Origin: Iris pallida
Lineage: Eukaryota; Streptophyta; Magnoliopsida; Asparagales; Iridaceae
Length of the DNA: 64,000 nt
Reading direction: 5' to 3'
NCBI GenBank assembly: GCA_029216955.1
Contig: JANAVB010023996.1
Location: 17,040,142 to 17,104,141, forward strand
The notes beneath the pieces are model-generated. The model did not search any database. It was not told where the DNA came from and saw nothing but the letters and a program-made list of their open reading frames with translations. A program made the translations under genes and the position numbers. Positions 58,405 through 64,000 of the stretch are shown here, in pieces. Each line of letters begins with the position of its first letter. The first letter of the stretch is position 1.

Positions 58405-58868
58405 TAACATAACTATTTATATTACAATGTTTTTCATGTTTCATTACATATATCATCCGAGCCTTTTGGAGTCTTTTGATAATGTCTAGCGACACTACAC
58501 ATTATCTTTTGTATTAGTAGGCTACATATGAACACCAACTGCCCCATAGTCAAGCGGAATGACAAGTGAACAAACGCTCCAAAACATGAATCCTTAAGTG
58601 ATCTGTATTCTCATATCAGAAACATTACTCCTAAAGTGATCTGTATTCTCATATGAGAATCTTGGCTACCTCGAGTAAGACATTAGAATAAGAGTTCTTG
58701 CAGCATTACAAGTGCTATAGCAACCTTTTCGAGGAATGGAAAATTGTTTGACAAATGTTGCATTCCCTTTCTTATTCTTGCCATTGTTCATGTTACCAAG
58801 TGTTGTTTGTGTTTTATTTAAAATGGCTGATATTTGTTCCTGACTGGCTGAATGATATTATTGATCAG
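58405..58868. other. 3' end of the MTA intron
   Basis: There is no transposon signature. It ends in a T-rich stretch and TTGATCAG. Two diverged copies of CCTMAAGTGATCTGTATTCT lie near 58590 and 58630. Confidence 0.55.
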
Positions 58869-59148
58869 GTGGCTGTCACTTGGCAACCAACTGAGTGGAG
58901 TGAGGTTAGTTGATGACGGCCTAAGGGCAAGGTTCAAGGCTGCGTATCCTGACGTGGAGGTTCAACCACCCTCACCTCCGAGGACAATTGCTGTGGATTC
59001 AGATCCAAATGCTGCGCAGATAAGGAGCCCCTTCTTTGGTGCGGACACAAAGCAGCCAACCGACCAGCATATGGAATCAACTACTCATGGGGGCCGTGAG
59101 CCCTCCGAAGGGCAGCCTACGACAGCAGAATCTGGAGCTGCTGGTTAA
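58869..59148 (+). CDS. MTA: MTA (METTL3-type m6A methyltransferase), last exon
   Basis: 280 bp, beginning with one base of the split Gly codon and ending TAA at 59146-59148 (92 residues). WLSLGNQLSGVRLVDDGLR then ARFKAAYPDVEVQPPSPPR matches the C-terminal end of the plant METTL3 orthologue MTA (compare WITLGNQLDGIHL in METTL3). This is the end of the MT-A70 domain. The last about 55 residues are Ser/Thr/Gly/Glu-rich and poorly conserved in the family. The exon joins 52675 in phase. Both exons are free of stops and have canonical splice sites, so the gene end seems functional. Confidence 0.88.
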
Positions 59149-60628
59149 GTTCACCCAAATTAACTAATCTTGTTGGTGAATATGATAGTTGTAAGAGCTT
59201 GAAATCCGAAGCTAAGAGTTTTGATTGGTAGCTACTTTTTTGAGGGATGATCGAGAAGAAGACAGTGACGGTGATAGTATAAGTGTAGTAAGTGGGATGC
59301 ATTTTGATCTGAGTTGGATGCCTGATGTTATATCATCTAGCATGTAAATTATAAGTAACCAGACATGCTTCAATAGTTCCGTGCTTTTAACTGTTATCTG
59401 ATTCTCCTCAGTAAATATGCCCATTTAACGTTCAGGGATGTAGTTTGGTAGTCTTAGAGGAATTCTGGTTCAACTTCTTTCTGTTGGTTTATTCACTGTT
59501 GATGCGTTTAGTCTTCTCATAGGAGTAGGTTGACAATGAATGACAATAGGACACTGAATGGCTGTCTTGTCTAGTCGTGGTTTTTGTGCCTATCATGGCC
59601 ATTCCTGAGAGTCAATGGTATAAATGTTTTATCTTTCTGATTTCGGTGCATTCATGGAGCATTGGATGTAGGATTAAATCAGGATGATGCTGTCTTTTAT
59701 CTAGGCAGCTAGGATTAGTTGGTTTTGACAGTAAGCCACTGGAGCTCGCCATTCTGGTTCAATAACATCTGAGATTTTGCTTTTCTAGTTGAAGATATTG
59801 AAGAGTCAAAGGTCCAGCTCCTGAAGATAACATTATTTTGTTTCTAAAGCCACTGACAGATCACATTCTCAGTCGTAGCACTCATGGTACAACTGAAACT
59901 TAGATTCAAAATTGTTGTTGTTTTTCAAAAAGGAAAAGTATACTCAGACGGAAAGAAAACCGAAAAAGAAACCGCAGCGTCACGTGGCAGCTGTGGATTG
60001 GTCCCAAAAAAACACTCAGCCCCCCACCCCCACCCCTTTGCTTACGTTGGCCGGAAATCGACCAGTCGAAATCCGACACGTGGCCACAGTTTCAGCCGCT
60101 GTTGAAACCGCTGTAGCAGAGCTGTTTCAAAAATTGGTAGCAAAAGCAGCTTTTGATAGTAGTCTTTCATTTATCAAAAAAATAAAAAAGATAGTAGTCT
60201 TTCGTTTGCTGTCGGAAGTTATTCTAAAACTGGACTACCGGTTGATTTTTTTAATAAGTTATTGTTATTAGTGTCCAAGAAAAAGCAGAAACAGCCAGCA
60301 TTAAGCAATACCAAATCCAGTCTGACTATCCACATCCAAGTGAGCGTTAGTTGTGGTGTTCTAGTCAATCTCTGGATTGTGGAAATTGATAGAAAGTGAC
60401 GACTTTCAATGAGTGTGATGACCAAAAGGACTCTACTTTCAAATGAGCTTGTGAGAACAACTTAGATCTCGATATAGTTTCTGCTAACTAAAAAAAAGGC
60501 CAATAACAAAGTGAAATTACATAAATTAAAAATAAAATCCGACTTAGTCATCTCATAATTACATATACAAATCCGAAATTACCACATTCTTAGAATTTTT
60601 TTTTTTTTAAGAAATAACATCGACGCTC
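59149..60628. other. MTA 3' UTR and intergenic region
   Basis: The first few hundred bases are presumably MTA 3' UTR; no certain poly(A) signal stands out. Two CACGTGGC words (59981-59988 and 60077-60084) are G-box/ABRE-like, in a GC-richer patch with C-runs. A poly(T) run near 60596-60609 adjoins the 3' side of the next gene. Open frames at 59884-60271 seem accidental. Confidence 0.5.
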
Positions 60629-61360
60629 TTAAACCAAAATCCAAAAGAACAAACCAGCAATCACCGACCCAACGGCTCCAGCCACTCCACTGATCCCCAG
60701 CCCCCCGGCCGCCCCGGATCCGGCTCCGGATCCGAGGCCCATGGGCATGGGTCCGAAGGCGTTCGCGTAGGAAGAGGGGCCGGCGGCGGCCGGCGCAGGC
60801 GCACCCGCCCCCGGCGGGGGGAAGAACTTCCCGTCGGCGGAGGGGACCCGGATCTGCATCCTCTGGTGCTTCTGGCAGTGGGCCCTGTTGCCGCTGATGA
60901 AGAAGAAGGTGCCGGGGGTGGTGATGTTGAACACCGAGTTGCCGTCCGTCATCTTCCTTATCGGGTCGGAGGTGGCGCAGGTGTTGTAGGCCCGCTCCGT
61001 CACCTGGATCACCGAGTCCTGGCTCGACGGATACAAGAACACTGAAAATATGTACAAAAAATATATATGATCACGACTCATTGTCCATCTTTGGTGCACT
61101 ACCATGCATAGTATAAAATCGAAAGAGAGATTGAGGGAGGAAAGAGGAAAGAAAAGTGGGTACTTACGGAGCGAGTCGCCGATGGTGAAGTTGTGATTCT
61201 TGGACCAGAGGGAGTAGAGGCCTGGCTTGGATGGAGGAGGCACTCCCCATGAGTCCAGATCTCCCACCTTGTATTGGAAGCTCAGGACAGCAACGGGGAT
61301 CTGGAAGAAGAGGAAGAGGACGAGGAGAGTCAGCAGTGAGCAATGCTGGAGGAATGACAT
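60629..61360 (-). CDS. Early-nodulin-like protein (phytocyanin family), GPI-anchored
   Basis: Two exons on the minus strand: 61360-61168 and 61041-60629 (donor GTAAGT, acceptor TTTTCAG), 201 residues. Residues 1-27 form a signal peptide. About 28-130 is a plastocyanin-like domain (FQYKVGDLDSWG, NFTIGDSL, YNTC, GTFFFISGNRAHC) with the structural disulfide Cys86-Cys120. Copper ligands are mostly lost: Asp73 stands where the first His is expected and Ser114 for the Cys, as in early-nodulin-like proteins, which do not bind copper. Residues 131-160 are Pro/Ala-rich (arabinogalactan-like). A hydrophobic tail at about 183-201 suggests a GPI anchor. These proteins act at the outer face of the plasma membrane. 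Start: first ATG before the signal peptide. Confidence 0.92.
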   Translation of the reverse strand: MSFLQHCSLLTLLVLFLFFQIPVAVLSFQYKVGDLDSWGVPPPSKPGLYSLWSKNHNFTIGDSLRKYPLFFPLSSLNLSFDFILCMVVHQRWTMSRDHIYFLYIFSVFLYPSSQDSVIQVTERAYNTCATSDPIRKMTDGNSVFNITTPGTFFFISGNRAHCQKHQRMQIRVPSADGKFFPPPGAGAPAPAAAGPSSYANAFGPMPMGLGSGAGSGAAGGLGISGVAGAVGSVIAGLFFWILV

Positions 61361-61430
61361 TTTCTTCTCTCTCTTCTTCTGGATCTCCTCCTCGACTTCG
61401 ATTGCGCTCTCTTCTTACGAGGTGTTGTGT

Positions 61431-61437
61431 TATTTAT
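61431..61437 (-). promoter_or_regulatory. Possible TATA box of the early-nodulin-like gene
   Basis: Minus strand ACATAAATAAC, about 70 bp before the ATG, spacing suitable for a short leader. The TIR element at 61499 starts only about 60 bp further upstream. Confidence 0.4.
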
Positions 61438-61498
61438 GTAAAATCACATGGGACAGTTGGAAATGACGCAGACCCTACAAGAAATACATTTTTTTTTT

Positions 61499-62835
61499 GG
61501 CTTTTTATATGGGCATATCCAAATATGATCATGACTAGTCCGGATTGTGGCTAGCCCAATTTTTTTAATTTTTCACAAGGCTAGTCCAATTTTTTGATCT
61601 TGGCTATCCCAAATTCTCCACCCCCCCAACCCATTTTTCCCCCTTCATTTGCAAAATCCCTTCTCTCTATTCCAAAACCCTCACCCCTCTCTTCTTCTTC
61701 TTCCTCTTCTCCTCCACCTCTCCTCAATCCCCAACATCTTCCTCTTCTCATCCACAGCTCCTAAATTCCCAGCATCTTCCACTTTTCCTCCACCATCCGT
61801 CTCTTTTGAAGAAATTGATTCAAGCACCCAAATTCTTTCTCAATTTATTTTCAAAACCCTAGAAATTAATTTAAAAAATTCAAGTATCAATTACATTATT
61901 TATTTCAATTCTTTGTAGCCCATTTGAATGAATTAAACTACATACGAAGTGAAAAATTACCCATTTAAATTAAACCAAAGTATGAACGAACGAGAAAACT
62001 CCGCGTCGACAAGGACTGCCCAATTTTCTGGCAGTCCTACAAACTGAATGGACTGCCAAAAAACTGGACAGTCCTAAGTCACAGCATGTGAAACTTAGGA
62101 CGGCCCATTCTTCTGGCAGTCCAACATACAGACTGGACTGCCAGATAGTTGGGCAGTCCAAAGTTACACATGCTGTAAGTTGGACTGCCCATTCTTCTGG
62201 CAGTCCAACATACAATAAGGACCGGCAAAAAAATGGGCAGTCCTTTGTTTCACATGTTGTGACTTAGGACTGCCCAATTTTCTGGAAGTCCATTCAGTTT
62301 GTAGGACTGCTAGAAAATTGGACAGTCCTTGTTTACACTAGTTGAACAGCAATATTATGGTTTCCACCAATACTAGGGTTTGTGCATTATGAGGAGCCTT
62401 TGGGTGCCATCAAAATTAGAAATGAGAAGAAAATTAGGGTTTAATTTTTGGGTGTTTTCTTCTCATTTTATTCTTCTCCGTCAATTGAAAATCGAAAATC
62501 GAAATGGGAAAAAAATTATGGTTTAAACCCTATTATACTTGGAGATAGTGAGAATGAGTTGAGAAAGAAAATTAGGGTTTAAACCCCATCAAAATTCTCA
62601 TTTTTGTTGTTTTTGTTCTTCTTCTTCCTCTTCTTCTTTTTCTTGTTCTTCTTGTTCTTGTTCTTCTTCTTCTTGGATGAGTTAAAAAAGAAGAAGAGCA
62701 AAATTAGAAAAATTGACTTTTATACCAAAGAGTGGGATAGCCATGATCACTTTCTTCAATGGCAAACTTGTAAATAAACCAAAGTTTAAAATGGGCTAGC
62801 ATGAATCAAATTTGGCTATGCCCATATAATTAGCC
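61499..62835. mobile_element. TIR element A with long GGACTGCC palindrome
   Basis: The left end GGCTTTTTATATGGGCATAT and the right end (complement) GGCTAATTATATGGGCATAG form imperfect TIRs of about 45 bp. The centre is a 320-bp palindrome (62011-62330). The left flank is pyrimidine-rich (61660-61760). Non-coding; no target duplication could be fixed because of poly(T) and AT-rich flanks. It lies about 140 bp upstream of the early-nodulin-like start codon. Confidence 0.65.
62011..62330. repeat. 320-bp palindrome of GGACTGCC/GGCAGTCC hairpins
   Basis: The two 160-bp arms are inverted copies (AAGGACTG(C/T)CCAATTTTCT at both ends). In addition each arm holds several small hairpins with stem GGACTGCC / GGCAGTCC and 9-12-base loops. 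A transcript could fold either as one long stem or as a row of short ones. The same motif recurs in element B at 62970-63085. Confidence 0.85.
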
Positions 62836-62863
62836 TTTTTTCTCTTTAAATTTGTTTTTTTTT

Positions 62864-63453
62864 CTAAGAGCACCACACTTTTTACTGGGGCTAGCCGAAA
62901 AAATGTTAAAAAAATTACAAGTTTGCCATCCATTTTTTACTTGGGGCTAGCCCAATTTTTTTCAGCAAGTGGGACTGCCAACTTTGTGGTAGTCCTAGGA
63001 CTGCAAACAAGTTGGCAGTCCTAACATTTTGTTAGGACTGCCAACTTAGTGACAGTCCTAGGACTGCCAGCAAGTTGGCAGTCCTCAGAGAGGGAGGCAG
63101 AGGATGCGGAGGGAGACGGAGGAAGGAGGCGGAGGAGGAGGAGGAGGAAGGAGGAGAAAGGAGGCGGAGGAGGAGGAAGAAAAGGAGGCGGAGGAATGAG
63201 GGGGAATAACTCACCAGGCGGAGGCGGAGGCGGAGGCGGAGGCGGAGGCGGTGGCTGCTGGTAGTGGTGGTGGCGCCGCCGCTGGAGGAATGAGGAAGAG
63301 GAGGAGGAGGAGGAGGAGGGAGGAAGGAGGAGAAGGAAAGAGAAGAGGAAAAAATCCTAATTTTTGGGCTAGCCCCAAGTAAATTGTAGGCAGCCCCTAG
63401 CAAAATTTCCACCTACTTGGGCTGCCCCCAAATAAAAAATGTGATGCCCTTAG
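62864..63453. mobile_element. TIR element B with GGACTGCC hairpins
   Basis: Ends CTAAGAGCACCACACTTTTT and (complement of the right end) CTAAGGGCATCACATTTTTT, followed by GGGGCTAGCC / GGGGGCAGCC. 590 bp. The left interior carries inverted GGACTGCC/GGCAGTCC units (62970-63085), the right interior a purine-rich repeat. The right neighbour of element A, from which it is separated by under 30 bp. Non-coding. Confidence 0.65.
63084..63355. repeat. Purine-rich GGAGGC / GGAGGA repeat
   Basis: A degenerate array of GGA, GGAGGA and GGAGGC units, including five tandem GGAGGC at about 63217-63250. It could form G-quadruplexes. It gives open frames on both strands that are low-complexity only. Confidence 0.85.
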
Positions 63454-63615
63454 AAAAAACCTTAAAATTTTGTATTGAACAATTCGAGTCATCGACTAAT
63501 ATACTGTTTTACAACAGCGGAACTTGAGTTAAGTTTGTGTTTACCGGAAAGAGATATAAAACAGTGACTGAAGCCACTGAATGACAGAACATTTAGTGAA
63601 TCTGAGTCACGGAAG

Positions 63616-64000
63616 TAGGGCTGAGCATTCGGTTTATTCGATTTCAACCGAATCAAAATAGCCAAAACTGAATAAACCGAAATTCTAAAAAACCAAAACC
63701 GAAATCGAACCAAATTAGCCAAAAACTGAAACCGAACCGAACCGAATAAGCAATTCAGTTTATTCGGTTAAATATTTATTTTCTTTAATGGGTCATGTCC
63801 AAAGTTGAAATCGTGGTTACATTATATTAAAATTGTAATTTTTATACACATTTGTTGTATTTCAAAGTTGCACACAAAGTTAAACTAGCTGTTAAATTAT
63901 CAATATTGAGCTTCAAAACATATACATAGAATTGTTGTTTTCAAAATATACAAATTTTTAATCACAAAATATGCATAAAATTCAGAGTATTTAAATAATT
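63616..64000. mobile_element. hAT-like MITE, right part outside the window
   Basis: Begins TAGGGCTGAGCATTCGGTTT, one base different from the terminus of the element at 107, followed by the same AACCGAA/TTCGGTT-rich arm and an AT-rich interior. No right terminus is seen before the window ends. Confidence 0.6.

Larger units (their letters stand above)
52676..58868 (+). other. MTA: Last intron of MTA (6.2 kb), filled with transposons
   Basis: Starts GTATGT and ends CAG. Contents in order: an RTE-type LINE remnant (53225-53860), a Mutator-like MITE (54063-55069), a 0.49-kb tandem duplication (55715-56692), an Au-type SINE (56646-56814) and a young non-autonomous LTR element (56832-58399). All are compatible with a functioning intron because splice sites and reading phase across it are kept. 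Confidence 0.8.

Noticed and set aside
59884..60271. Overlapping plus-strand frames of 73 and 119 codons
   Set aside because: No domain, no splice context, low-complexity Lys-rich and C-run-derived residues. Likely chance in an intergenic stretch.
61649..61918. An 89-codon Ser/Leu/Pro-rich frame in element A
   Set aside because: The DNA is a pyrimidine-rich tract (CTTCTTCTCC words) that stays open by composition.
62011..63085. CRISPR-like array, because of regular GGACTGCC repeats
   Set aside because: Repeats are alternately inverted, only 8 bp long, with non-unique spacers, and the genome is a plant's.

Overview
The window is nuclear DNA of a flowering plant; the species cannot be named from the sequence. 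The evidence is a METTL3-type mRNA m6A writer (MTA) with plant-style C-terminus, an early-nodulin-like GPI protein, an Au-type SINE, L1 LINEs whose ORF1 carries a DUF4283-like domain and a CCHC knuckle and whose ORF2 ends in a zf-RVT domain, and many TIR elements. I recognise only two host genes: the last two coding exons of MTA (52596-52675 and 58869-59148, plus strand) and a complete two-exon early-nodulin-like gene (61360 to 60629, minus strand). Nearly everything else is transposable element.

Layout. 1-881: a hAT-like MITE, (AT)n tracts and a small Helitron-like element. 882-6886: LINE copy 1, split by a second hAT-like MITE with a perfect 8-bp target duplication. 6936-13562: a likely 2.3-kb LTR in minus orientation, several GGCG/CCTAGG-rich TIR elements and unassigned DNA. 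13563-20224: a 5'-truncated LINE (copy 2), LINE copy 3, and then, tail to tail, the 3' part of LINE copy 4 on the minus strand. 23859-47002: a 23.1-kb LTR-retrotransposon composite (three 3.7-kb LTRs, two non-coding internal regions) flanked by the 5-bp repeat gaaac. It sits inside LINE copy 4, whose 5' part resumes at 47003-48992. LINE copy 5, nearly intact, is nested in the first internal region. 49038-52595: satellite-like duplications and a PIF/Harbinger-like element. 52596-59148: the end of MTA with a 6.2-kb intron holding an RTE-type LINE remnant, a Mutator-like MITE, an SINE whose tail took part in a 0.49-kb tandem duplication, and a young 1.57-kb non-autonomous LTR element. 59149-64000: the early-nodulin-like gene, then two TIR elements with GGACTGCC/GGCAGTCC palindromes, and a further hAT-like MITE cut by the window edge.

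Order of events that can be read: LINE 4 inserted in an (AT)n tract beside the 3' end of LINE 3; the LTR element then entered LINE 4 at the ORF1/ORF2 boundary; an LTR-LTR recombination made the three-LTR array; LINE 5 then entered one of its two internal regions.

The most interesting signal is the association of the LINE family with (TA)n microsatellites. Every LINE copy abuts (TA)n at one or both ends, and LINE 5 has an unoccupied counterpart of its target in the sister internal region, showing that the pre-insertion site was itself a short (AT)n tract. Other points: a palindrome in the RT coding region with one covarying base pair, the complex long inverted repeat upstream of the nodulin-like gene, and the lack of any upstream MTA exon in 52.6 kb.
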